NCBI RefSeq assembly: GCF_023278565.1
Contig: NC_064678.1
Span: 6,076,001-6,140,000 of the forward strand
Length of the DNA stretch: 64,000 bases
Reading direction: 5' to 3'
From: Colletotrichum lupini
Taxonomy: Eukaryota; Ascomycota; Sordariomycetes; Glomerellales; Glomerellaceae
Shown piece after piece: positions 49,593-61,705 of the stretch (position 1 is the stretch's first letter; each line of letters opens with the position of its first letter). The position numbers and the translations under genes are program-made. The notes beneath the pieces were generated by a model, which saw nothing but the letters and a program-made list of their open reading frames with translations, did no database searches and was not told where the DNA came from.

Positions 49593-52500
49593 CTAACTTT
49601 TTCTTTTTTTTATTAATTTAATTACTATAATTAAAAATATAATTCGATCTCGGGCCCGTTTACTAAGTCGTCTTTTTTTCCCCCTTTTCTTTACTCTTTT
49701 TATATAACTTATCCCTCTATTTATATAATAACTTTTTTATTACTTATAAATTATTCTAATCCCTTATTTAGTACTATTTTTATAAAAGCGTTTGCGAGGT
49801 TATTTTTATTATTAATTTAACGGATCTTAAGTATCTCGCGCTTTTTATATAATTACCTAAGGGTTATAATATTAATTATAAGCCTCTTTTCTTTTATTAT
49901 TCCTAACTTAATAAAGTATTTATATAATAAGTAAGAATCGGTATAAATAACTATTAAAATAAATAAAAAGCTAATTTAATTAGTAATCTTTTTTAGTATT
50001 ATTAAAATCGTATAAGAGAGGTTAACGCCGTTAATTATATTATAAACCTCTAATATTAATATACTTCTTATTACTTACTTATTTTTAATTAATAAATAGT
50101 AAATTATATTACTATATATAATAAATTCGCTCTCGCTTATACTCTCGTTAATTAGGATAATAATATACCCTAATTATAAAATAAAGTCGTTATTATTTAT
50201 AAATAACCTATTAATAAAAACATAAAACTTACTAATCGTAAGGTTAATTAAGTAATAAAAGAGACCTCAATCGAGATTCGTTTATTATTACTTAAGCCGC
50301 TTATTAAGTACTTTAATATTTTATTTAGTTAGATCTATAGCTTATATTACTTTAGTATAGTTAAAAGTTACTTCGGGTTAATAAATATTTATAATATATA
50401 CCCCTTGCGCAAGCTTAGCCTTATACCGCTTCTTAATATTAGTTATATTTAGATCGATAAGGTTAATTTTCTTACCCTACCCCTTTTATTAATAAACGAC
50501 GGTTTCCTTTTTAATTATAAAAATCCTATTATTAAATACTAAGGAAGTATTTATTATAAAGACCTCTTTTAGCTTCGTTATAAAGCCTACTTTTTAAAGC
50601 TCCTTATCCTCTTTTTTTATAAAGTTAATATTAGATAGGCCTAATATATTATTAGTTTATATTTTAATAATCCTAAATTAGTCGCTTTTATACTCCGTAA
50701 TTAATAAGTACGGGTCGTACGTAGAGGTAATTATTAATAATTAATTAATATAAAAATCGTAGTATATAGCCTACTAATAAGTACCCGATTTTACGAGCCT
50801 ATATAGTGGCTTAAGTACTTTAATAATCGTACTTTTTAGGTACTTACTAGCTATTTCCTTTAGTAAATAGGCTAGGATTTTCTTTATAAGCCTTATAACT
50901 AATTAAATATAAGCCTAAGTAATATTACGGCTCTAAATCTCGTATCCCTTTTTTTATAGTAATACTATTAGTACTATTATTAATTATTAACTATAGCACT
51001 ATATAATAAGTAATTATATAAGTAGCGTCGCTTTTTTAACGTCACCGTACCCCTAAATTACGTATTTAAACTTCTTATATAGCTAGGGTATTCCTTTCTT
51101 TTTAATCTCACGAACTATTCGTAATTTAAATATATAAAAGTTTATATATTTTTCTAAGTTATATAAAATAAATTAATAGACCCCTCGATTATAAAGAGTA
51201 TTTACTTTAATAAAATCTAATCCCTTATATAGCTTTTTAATAGTTATAATTATGCCTTCTTTACGTAGTTTAATTACTAGCTCGAAATCGGCTTTTTTTA
51301 TTATTATATAAAAAGTATTAATTACCTCGTTACTAATAATAAATTACCGTATTAAGGCTTACCGTTATAGTCTTTTATAACGTCTCGTTAGTAATATTAA
51401 TACCCTTTTAATAATTTCCTTTTCCTCGTTATTTATTAATATTACTACGATAATTTCGTTAAGGATAATTTCTTATACCTCTACTACGGGTTATATAGTT
51501 TCCCTTAGCTCTTCTTCTTTTTATAAATTAGAAATTACCTCGTTAGGATCTATATAATATAGTCTAACTATTATAATTAATACTTTAAATAACTAGTCGC
51601 AATTTTTCATAATTATATAAGAGCGCTTATTAATAAAAATTAACTTATATAGCCTAGCCTATTATTAGGTAATTTCGTATTATACTTATATATTTAAATT
51701 TAGTAATATATTTAGATTACCCCCTATATTAGGCCTATTGCGCGTAGTAATTACCTCGTTAACTTACCTTCTTATACTTACTTTGCGCAATACCCGTATT
51801 ACTTTTTTAACTACTTAAACTTATTAGCTTATACTTAGTAATAATAACAAAGCTAAGGTCGTTTTTAAATATACTCTAAATACTACTAGCGTTAATATAA
51901 GTCTATTAAGCCCTATAATATCGTTATAATATTTAAGTACTATTTAAAAGCATTCGTCGTTAGTAAAATCCGGATTTTCCTCTTTAATAATTCTAAACGC
52001 CCTTTTTAATTACTAATATACCCTTTTTACCTTTTTAATACTATAATACGCTTTAATAAGTATAACTTTTAGCTATATACCGTAAGCCGTCGTATTATCC
52101 TTAAATTTTATTAACTTAAAGCTAGTACTAGCGTCGGTTCTAATACTATATAGCGGTCCTTAGTATATATTAATTTAGCTTTTTTATAGGGCTACCCACA
52201 CTATCTTTACTTATAAATCCTAGAGGAATTACCCTACTTAGAAAAATATAGCTACGTTAATTATATATAATACTAGCTAACTATTTAAATAGAAAATATT
52301 AATAACGATTTCCTAGTTAAAATTAAGCTTATTATATAATTTAAATTTAAATCTATATAGGCTCTACGTATTTATTTAGTATTAGTAATATACTTTTATT
52401 AACTACTTTAGCGCCCCTATTTCGATATTATTATTACTTAATTACTTTAAGAGGTTATATAGCCTCGTAACTAATAAGTACTTAAATCTTTAATATAATT

Positions 52501-55500
52501 TTCTAAGCTTACTTTTCGTTAAGTAATTAATTAACTTCGTATTATTAATAAGCTTTATAAACGCATACCCCTATCGTTATTTAACTATTTCGAAGTACTT
52601 ATTATTAAAAATTCTATTCCTTATATTATTAAATATAATACTTAGTTAACTTATATCTTTTAAATATAAAAAAAATAGAATATTAATAGGTAAAATATAA
52701 AAAGTTATCGTTCCGAAGTACGTCTCTATTTTTATTATACTTAAAGTAATAATTTCCTTACCTAAGCTAAAACTAATCCTTATAATACCCGCTATTAACG
52801 TATTAAGCGTTATTAATATAATCTTCTATAATACTTAAAATTACCCTTTTTTTTAATTAACTATTACGATACCCTAGTATTTAAAATAATCCTATAAAAA
52901 TTATTTAAACTATACCTTTTACTCGTATAGAATACTTATATAAGCTTAATATTTAAAAGATCTAAGTAATATAAAAAGAACCCCTCTAGCTACCCCTAGA
53001 TTTACTTAGTACTATATTTTTTTTTAAATATTAAGAGAGATAACGTCTTTTCCTTAATTATTAAAAAAATAAGCTTCGGCCCTATTAAATTTACCTTTTT
53101 AGCTACCTCTATATCCGTTATCTAAAGGACTTTCCCTTATTATTTATAAATAAAAGCCTACTTATTAAAAACTTTTACTACTCTCTATTTATTTAGCCTT
53201 ATATATCCTCTAAAAACTAACGGGGTAAAAAAAGAGTAGTTAATATTATCGATTTTATTATAATCTAATTCGTTAGTATAGGGGGTAAGATCTTCCTTAT
53301 TTTCCGAATCTCTTATAGGGGGTATATACTTTAAGCTACTATTTTAGCTATTATTACTAAGTTCTATACCCCCGGATTTACCCTTATATATAATAAGGAA
53401 TTAGTTAAACTAACGAGGGCTAGTTTTACTATTTACTACCCTCGACTTTTTATACTATTTATATAATTTAATACGCTCTTCTTTAGAGTAGTTACTTAAC
53501 TAATATCTATCCTTTTTATAAATATAGTATTACTTTTTTTATTACCCTGCTTATAAGTTAAATCTTTACTTATTTAATAAATCTAGGCCTTTTTATTAGC
53601 GATTACTATATCTAACCTCTTTTCTTTTTTTATTATATATTTAATTAACTTAATATTATTAATAAGGGCCGTTATATACCTAGAGGTAAGTTTAGTATAA
53701 TATTCTTATTTTAATATGAAAGCTAGATCTTAGCCTCGAGCAGAGCGTCTCGTAGTTTTTAAGTACTTAGTATAGGGTTATTTTTACCTCTAGTATACGC
53801 TAGACTACGGTATAAAAATATCCGACTTTTTATTTATTTATCCTCTTATTTAACTAGGTTTTCACTAGCTTATTAATTCGATCGATAAGCTCTTTAAGGA
53901 TCTTTATTTATAATTTACTTTTTATTATCTTAGCTATAAATATAAAAAAAATCGCTCGTAGCTTAAATAAGAGCTCTAAGTTCTTATTATAAGTCTTAAA
54001 ACGGCTTTGGATTATATTAATTATATTAAAAAAGTCGTTTTAATTAAAATTACGCACCGCTTCGTAGTAATAATTAGAAGGTTTATTTATAAATACGATA
54101 TTAATTACTAAATAATATTAGTATTCCCTAATTCCGACTTTTTTATAATAATTGTAAAATATCGTTAAGGTTTTTTATAAAACCTTATACTTCCCCCTAA
54201 AATATAATTTCTTTTTTAAATTTTTTTTTTAAAGTTTATAAATGACCTCGTATTTATTATTAGATTTTTAATATTTATATACGATCTTTATATCGCTACG
54301 TATTATTAATAACTTCGGGTCGTTTACCTCCTTTTTTATTAGCTAATTAGTACTGAATTTCGTATTAGTAGCGGTAATAAATTATAAATTAAAATAAGTA
54401 GAATTATTAATTATCGTACTTTTAGTACTATATTTTACCCTAGTATATCTTTTTATAACGATAGATTTCCGTTAGTAATTATAAAGAGGAAATTTAAGTT
54501 ATTTACCTTTTTTTTAAATTTATTAAAGTAATTATACGCTCTATCGACCTATACCTAGTTCTATAGTATAAATTCCTTTTTTATAATTATTATTATTAAT
54601 ATTTCGTATAGCTCTTACGATTATAATTATACTAATAATACCCCTCGCTTATAAAAGAATTTATTAACTACTTTTATAATTCTTAAGCTTATACTTATAA
54701 ACTATTTATCTAGTTAGTAACTAAGGTTATTTACGATCTTATAAAATAGGGGTTACCCCTATAGCCCCTTTTTTTTATAAACCTTAGTTAAATAGATTAA
54801 TACTGCGTTAATTTACTTACCGTTAAGCTAATCCGTAATTTTATATATCTACGTCCCCTAATAATCCGGGTTAATATTTACTTATTTATAAAGGATTAGG
54901 ATTCTATTTAAAATCGGGTTTTATCCTTTTTTTCCTTACCCTAACTTACTAAGGGTCGTGCTCTAGCTTATACTTATATTAGTAATTATTAGCGTATTTA
55001 ATTTTAATAGGGATATAGTTAATCCGCGCGCTAGTTATAATAAATCCGTATTTTTACTACTTAACGAATTTATTAAAGTTTAAGAAATTCCCGCTTCCTC
55101 TTATTATCTCGCTACTACTCTTATTTTTATTATTTTTAATAATTATTACTACCTTTTTAAATCGCTAGTTATTATACTTACTAAGATCCTCTTCTTTATT
55201 TAATATAAAAAAGTAAGTTTTAGTAGTTCCTTTTTATAATAGTAGTAATAAACGTTTATATTATTATAAAAAGATATAATAATTAGTCTCGGGAGTTTTA
55301 TTAGTTATTAATTTTTATTATCCCGTATACTTCTAGCCTCTTAAGCCTCGTACTCTCTATAATTTCTAAATAACTTCCTTCCTTAACTTACCTCTTTTAA
55401 AATAGTATTTTATAAGAATAATTAAAAATAAACGCTAAGTAGCTTATAAAAGAGCTATATAAGTTATTAAAAACTATATAGGCCGTTAAGTATAATTAAC

Positions 55501-56599
55501 GAAATTAAGCCCTTTTTCTTATAAAATCGTAAATTTTAAAAACTTATTAAAAATACTTACTTATCGCTCGTATATAATAGGGTTAAATACTTTAAAAATC
55601 TTATTTTTTATAGCCTCTTAGTACCCTATTTTATATTTTTTAAGCAGTTTTTTTCGTAGTTTAATTATAGTTAAGTAATTATTGCTTATTAATAATCCCT
55701 TTTATTACTTAGTTAATTTTTTAAAATTAGTAATCTCGCGCTAGGAGCTAGTATAAAAAAAAGCCTTTTAATAGCCTTCTAAAAAATCTTTTTTTTTCCC
55801 CTTAAATCCTCGTCTTTTTAACCTTTTCTTAGGCTAATAATAACTCTAATAAGAGGTCGTAAGATTATTTTAAAGTAACTACTTTTTTTTTAAGTTAATT
55901 TTTAAAATCCGTAATATTCTTAACTTAATATTATTAGGACTTCTAAATCCCCTCCTCTCTCGTTAAACCGTCCCCTATTTTATATTCCTAAGTAATACTT
56001 AGGGGGTAATTAAAAGAGCTATAAAAAAGTCGTTTAGATCGCAGGCTTAAAGTCGTACTTATAAAATCCTTATAATAATAAACTTTTTTATATATTATAA
56101 ATCTCTTAACTTAATAACTTTTATAAAGTTACTTTTATTACTAAGTAAGAATATTTACGTTTAAAAATCCCCTTTTTTAATTGCGCAGTATTCTTTTATA
56201 TTATATTATTAAGCTCGTTCGTTATACTAATTAATTAAATAAGTAGTCGTTACGTAAGTATTTTGTTTTATTAATTTAACTAATTAATTTCTAATTACGG
56301 GCCGGTTATAAAAAAGTCGTTTAGTAAAAAAGCTACTTAGGGCGATAATAAAAAGCTAATTACTTAAACAATTCCGTTAATTAATATAGTTTAATATAAT
56401 AAACGTCGACTTTTTATAAGTAATAAAGGGCTACGATTATTTAATTCCGTACGGTATTTAAAAATCGCCTCCTTTTTTATTTACTTTTATAAAATTAATT
56501 AATATAAATTTCCTATTTTATATAGTATTAAAAGGTCGTCTTTTTTACGTAATAAAATACCTTACTAATCTATAATAATAAAATTTAACTACTAATTAG

Positions 56600-56804
56600 T
56601 ATTAATATCCTTATTATAAAGTAATTAGTTCGAACCGTAGTTAATAAAGAGATTAATTAAACTATTTAAATATTTACGTAATAAGTATAAAAAGGAGGTT
56701 CTAACCGTAAGTTAAGCTAGCTATAATAATCGTAAGTAGGGCCCCTAATTAGCCCCTGCGCAGTTAGCTATATACCGCGGTCAAATTAGACTTCTAATCC
56801 GATA
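56600..56804 (-). repeat. LTR (205 bp), 5' LTR of the minus-strand element
   Basis: Partner of 49388-49592. Its outer end retains GCGCAG, CCGCGGTC and CTAATCCGAT, where the other copy shows T or A replacements. Confidence 0.92.
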
Positions 56805-56809
56805 GATTT

Positions 56810-58058
56810 GCACCACCATCTCGCTGCCACGACAATCAACCGCCCTATATACATCACATAAACCAATCACAAGGGCCGAATTAAGACACCACTAGAAGAC
56901 TTGGAAGCGGTATTAATTGTAATTGGATAATTCAGGAATTACTATCAGTAACCTTCGCAAAGCTGAAAATATATAACAAGCCGCAGCAAGCCCGGTTGCC
57001 TCTTTGCATAAGCGGCTGAGACACTACGAGAAAGGCTTCGGAGCTGAAGGACTAGCAGCATTCATTTCTATTCTTCCCCGTTTTCGTGTCATAAAACCCA
57101 ATGAGCGGACACAAATACCTAATTGGATTTGTGCGTGTCTCTGATCTTTCATGCGCTCATTATGCATAGCAACAACTCGTGTCCTCGAGAGCTGAAATTG
57201 GTTATCACCTAATTATTGAGAACAATCAGTATTATATGGTTGAATGGTGTTGCGACGATAGATACCCACGATATCAAAAAGCAGTAAGGCTAGTATTGGA
57301 TCATTGGCTCGCCTGCTACTCTATGCAAGTATATCGTACTAGCCCCCGGATGGAATACAGGTGGCAAGCCCCAAAGACTGAAGCCCTCATGGCTCTAAGA
57401 AGCCTGATTTGGTTCTTTTCAAGTTCATCGTGGAAGCCAGCTTCAATTCGAAGGTAGTCAATTACCCCGTCCGCAAGGGCTTACAACCTTCCCGCCCCTG
57501 ATGCGACTTGCCTAAGGTAGATCCAGAAATCAGGAGTGCTTATTGTAAAGAATTGATAGCAATGAAACATAAGTGTATAATACAGCCGATTGAGGTGACT
57601 ATTGCACAGGTGTGTCTCTTGCTTCTTTTGCTGAGTTAAAGCATGATGCTCCAAGAACCATGTGTGGAAGGGCGATGCCAAGCTCAGTCTCTATCTTGAG
57701 TAAATCACTCACAAGAGCGGACCATGTTGACAGACAGTTACAAGTATGACAATTCCTTTATACCATTATAGCTGTTATTTAAGAAGATGGTGTCAGCTAA
57801 GTGATCCTGATCTACCTAGTACACGGGAACCCCTGTACTCTTGACCTAAGTCATGCATCACTCATATGCGAGGTGGTTTAATATATGATCAGTTTTACTT
57901 GAGCCCAAAGGGGACAACTGCTTGCATTAAAGACTATCAAGAATCATTCAGATGAGACCCCGAGGGCTTGCAACATCAGTGAGCACGTGCGATTTCCCCT
58001 CTCGTCCCCCCAACAAGGTAATCCCGTATTTCTCATCCCATCATCGAACGCCCTTGGA
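56810..58058. other. Gene-free interval after the second retrotransposon
   Basis: Before the insertion this DNA was presumably the upstream region of the NLR gene. Short frames at 57179-57457 (plus, 92 codons) and 57481-57681 (minus, 66 codons) have no motif. No RNA gene seen. The right end is the 3' side of the arabinofuranosidase gene. Confidence 0.45.
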
Positions 58059-59579
58059 TTAAGCAAAACCAGTAGCGATAACCCAGCTCACGTCCGCGTT
58101 GAAGGAAGTAGCAGAGTCAAAAGTGTGAACACCGCCGTTCCTCGCAGCGTATCCCAAGTTGTTGTAGTGACGGAAGTAGGTGGTAGGGTAGCTCCACGCA
58201 CGGAACGAGCTGCCAGTACCGCTGATACCAGACTGCGTGCAGAAGGTAGCATCCTCCTTGAATTGCTTGGTGCCGTCGTTGGCGTTGACGGCCAGCTCAA
58301 AGTTGTAGTGGCGGATAAAGCTGCCCGGCGTGTCCTTGGACTCGAACGAGTAGCACCCGCTGTTGCCGAGGCCGGTGCGGACTGTCCAGCTGGCCTGCTG
58401 CTTCAGGGCCGTGGTGCTGGACGAGGTGACGACCTGGGTGTTGACGGTCGAACCGGTGTGCGCGAGGTAGCGGTCGGTATAGCCGGAGGTCGTGGCGCGC
58501 AGGGAGATGGAGTTGCCGACGGTGAGGGCGGTACCGCTGTTCAGGGAAGTGGTGGCGTACTTTGCCGCGACAATGTTGGCCTGGACAGAGTTCTCCGTCG
58601 CGTCGGAGGGGTAGCCCGAGGTCATGACGCCCTCGTAAAAGGTGCCCTGGGCGCTGACGCTGTTGTCGCCACCGATGCCGAGGATGATGGCGCCCTCCTT
58701 GCTCATGGGGTTGTAGCCCGACGCGTTAGGCCGCACGCCGCTGTAGTACGTGGTCAAGCCTCCCGAGGCGGCGTTGGCGCCGCGGAGGGCCCAGAGGTTG
58801 GGACCGCCCTTGACGACGGCGGTGAAGAAGCGGTCCGTGATGGACGGGTCGCCCGCGTTGTTCTTGGGGTTGACGCCGGAGAAGAGGCCGTTCTCGAGAT
58901 CCGCCATCAACCAGGGTCCGCTGCCGGCACCAGTGCCCCAGCCGGTGCTGTCGCCAAAGTAGATGGCCTCCATGTGGCCGTTGCCCGTGTCGGTGCTGCT
59001 GGTCTCGGCGTTGCCGTAGTCGAAGCAGCAGCCGCCGTTGTAGTGAGTTCCGTCGAGGACGGCGTACATGCCCTCGGACACGTCGCCGATGGCGGTGCCG
59101 ACGGCGGCGTTGTTGCGGTAGCCGGTGCCGGGGGAGATGAAGACGCCGTAGGCCTTTTGGCCGTTGAGAGTGACGGGGGCGCCGATGGCGCTGGCGAGGT
59201 TGTCGTTCCCGTTGACGTCGGGGCCGCTGAAGGCGCCGCCGGGGGCTTGGGTCAGGTGGTTGCCCTTGCCGGACTGGTCGTAGATGACCGAGATGAGGCA
59301 GGTCGTTCCGGAGCAGAAGGTGTCCTGAGTGGCCGCGTTGGCGACGCCGCCGGCGGAGAGAGGCGCAATGTTGGTCGTGGCACCGTCGGAGCCGCGCTTC
59401 ACCTGATAGAGGGAGCCGGTGTAGGCGCTATAGAGGGCGCGGGTGGTGCTGTGGGCGGCGATGCAGGGGTTGCCGCCGGAGGCGTAGATGTCACAGGGAC
59501 CGGCGGAGACGAGGGAGCCTGTGGCCACGAGGGCGAGGCCGAGGGCGTAGCCGCGCTCGCGGATTGGCTTGGACAACAT
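58059..59579 (-). CDS. abfB: GH54 alpha-L-arabinofuranosidase B with CBM42
   Basis: A single exon of 506 residues. An earlier in-frame ATG at 59675 would add 32 residues before the signal peptide, so the ATG at 59579 was chosen. Residues 1-26 are a signal peptide (GLALVATGSLVSA-G). The GH54 catalytic domain holds the vicinal Cys pair C184-C185 in GGCCFDYGN, the nucleophile E229 in ADLENGLF and the acid/base D305 in GIGGDNS. All three sit at a constant offset of eight from the Aspergillus kawachii AkAbfB residues as I recall them. The C-terminal about 160 residues form a beta-trefoil CBM42 with repeated F-R/H-Y-N-x-E/L motifs that bind arabinose side chains. The enzyme is secreted and releases arabinose from arabinoxylan and arabinan. 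No other CAZyme gene is adjacent. Confidence 0.97.
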   Translation of the reverse strand: MLSKPIRERGYALGLALVATGSLVSAGPCDIYASGGNPCIAAHSTTRALYSAYTGSLYQVKRGSDGATTNIAPLSAGGVANAATQDTFCSGTTCLISVIYDQSGKGNHLTQAPGGAFSGPDVNGNDNLASAIGAPVTLNGQKAYGVFISPGTGYRNNAAVGTAIGDVSEGMYAVLDGTHYNGGCCFDYGNAETSSTDTGNGHMEAIYFGDSTGWGTGAGSGPWLMADLENGLFSGVNPKNNAGDPSITDRFFTAVVKGGPNLWALRGANAASGGLTTYYSGVRPNASGYNPMSKEGAIILGIGGDNSVSAQGTFYEGVMTSGYPSDATENSVQANIVAAKYATTSLNSGTALTVGNSISLRATTSGYTDRYLAHTGSTVNTQVVTSSSTTALKQQASWTVRTGLGNSGCYSFESKDTPGSFIRHYNFELAVNANDGTKQFKEDATFCTQSGISGTGSSFRAWSYPTTYFRHYNNLGYAARNGGVHTFDSATSFNADVSWVIATGFA

Positions 59580-61705
59580 GGCGAAGAAGGAGGGACGACC
59601 TTGGATTTGCTGACGGAGAACGGGAGGGGAGTTGTCACTGACGAGGGGAATGCCTGTGAGATCCTGGGGAGACAACTCTCATGATCCGACAACTCGGGGT
59701 CATCGTGCGTCTTTTAAACACCGTGAGGTGCTTCACGATGGCCCGTTCCTTATGATCCATCTTCATCTCGTTTCGTTGACAATGTCTGTGATATTGGATG
59801 AAGGGTCGCACGAGAACCCCAAGCGCCAAGAATTCCCTCCAATGAGCAGAGAGCGCATGTCAAATGCCGCGCTATTACGACCTTCCGAACTGGTGTTATA
59901 CGTGCGCTTCGAGTCGTAGTGGGATTCGATGGCATGCGTTTGGGTCGTTTCTCCGATGAAGACTCTGGTGCTGGCGGGCAGCGGGTAGGGTGGCCAGATT
60001 GGTTCTAGAGTGCGGGGGAAGAGTGCGGATGACCGGCACTGGAGAGTGGTAAGTCTGGAAATGAAGCGATGGACCGATGGAGAGGCATATGGTGCGGCTG
60101 TCCGGTAAAGGTCAGAGCGACTTCTCCCACGTCCTGCGCGGTATACGTCAGGGGAGGGGGCTTGATGGAATCGTGGTATAATCGGAGCTAGTAAAGGTAA
60201 GCATTTGCCCAGTCACCTTAGTTGCGGGACATCAACAACCTCCCCGGAACGTTCGACCTGCTTTAGTCTCTGATTTTGGCTTTTGCTTGGCTGTTGCGTC
60301 CCGCTCCGCGTCCTCCACACGCGCCTCGGCATCAGGTACCAAGCCCTCAACTGCCATTCATCTTCGCGGTAGTCGTTTTGAAGGTCCAGATGTCATCCAT
60401 GGCCCTGGTCTCCCCATCATGTTGCCAAGTTGATGCCAAGTTGTTGCCAAGTGAGTAGGCCAATGTGCCCCAGAAACTCGTCAAGTCTTGGCTTTGGGGA
60501 AAGAAGAAAGGCCGCGCGGACAAACCCCAGAACCCCAGATGCGACCCCAGACTCGGAGACAGGGGTGGAAAAAGACAAGACGAACCATTTTACCCCGCTG
60601 TCGGCCCGTATTCTGTGCAGGGGTTAGGTTCACGTGAGCTCCCTCCCTTGTATGTTTAGCTCACGCTACCTGACGTGTCTAACCTGGAAGCATCTGAAAG
60701 TTGGAGCGTTTATTTCACGAACCAAGGAACCCCTCGGTGTTTCCAACGTGTCATTGACGCACCAAAGAGGCTTGTTAATAAGCGCTTCCTGGAGAAGCGC
60801 AACGGTTCCAAGCGAGCCAACGAATGATCAGCTTTTTGCGGCTTGGAGTGGCAGATCATGAAGCTATTGACCTCCCTTGCGTCAACGGCTTTCTCGGTAG
60901 GATTGACGGATGGTTTCTCGTAGTGGAGAAGGATCATTTAGACTGATCCCCATGCCCACTTCCCGGCGCCATGGTGCGAATGCCGAGGGGCTCTTTACCC
61001 CGCGTCCGTTAAGCTATCCAATAACCTCACATCGCAACTTTGATTAGGTACTAGACTACATAGCCGCTACTATCCTCATGTCTCACCATTGAGCAGCATC
61101 ATTCAATTCTTGCTGCCTGGTGACAAATTGGCAATCGCAGAGAGCAATGCAAACGTTTGGAGTCAAGCGTGAGATCGGCAAGAGAAGCACGACGGAGTAT
61201 CATGGGACGAGGCCAGTGATGCCACGCGCTCAACTATGCCTGCGCTGATCTCCCGTCCGAATGTTCTTGGCAGGAGCCGAGCCAATCATGGACGCAGTGA
61301 GAAGATTTCGACAGCTGAGATCCAGCAAAGCTTTGGCGAGACCACCCATTCGACAAGTTTATTGAACTAGAGACCCGGGAAGGATCGAAAAGATTGGTTT
61401 CGATAAGCGCTCCATCTCAAGTCTGTAGCAGTGGGTACAGGATGCAGGTCGCATCAGAGTATGATTGAATAACCAGTTACCAGGAACACGTACCGCCCGC
61501 GGGTTCTTGTGTCGCTTAGCAGACATTGAAGCCCCAGAAGATTTCCTTGAATGATCTAGCTTCTATCATAGTCTTTGGTCCAGACCCCTTGATGCCTTGG
61601 GGTAAAGCTGCCGGAACATGCTGCTCTTGACAACATTTCATACCCCTACCCGCCTCTATGGATGCTCTCTATCGGTTTATCACCCCTGACCCTTGACCTC
61701 ATATC
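59580..61705. other. Promoter region of abfB and gene-free interval
   Basis: Contains the upstream region of the arabinofuranosidase gene and then DNA with only short, motif-free frames. No repeat or RNA gene recognised. Confidence 0.45.
59711..59718 (-). promoter_or_regulatory. Possible TATA-like element of abfB
   Basis: The minus strand reads TTTAAAAG about 132 bp upstream of the ATG. Weak match, assigned by position only. Confidence 0.25.

Larger units (their letters stand above)
49388..56804 (-). mobile_element. Second full-length RIP-mutated Copia-type LTR retrotransposon, minus orientation
   Basis: 7,417 bp with two 205-bp LTRs and the 5-bp target duplication GATTT at 49383-49387 and 56805-56809. 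On the minus strand a purine-rich tract abuts the LTR at 49592 (probable polypurine tract) and a CTAATTAGTA sequence follows the other LTR, very similar to the sequence after the 5' LTR of the 40671-47579 element (probable degraded primer-binding site). The minus strand at about 49840-49990 reads KLGIIKEKRLIINI, an RNase H stretch shared with that element, so the two are related families in opposite orientation. The interior is TA-rich with stops throughout. It lies 256 bp upstream of the inferred NLR start. Confidence 0.9.

Noticed and set aside
57987..59684. 565-codon plus-strand ORF
   Set aside because: It is the antisense shadow of the GC-rich abfB coding sequence; its composition (Val/Gly/Ala/Asp repeats) is typical of such shadows.
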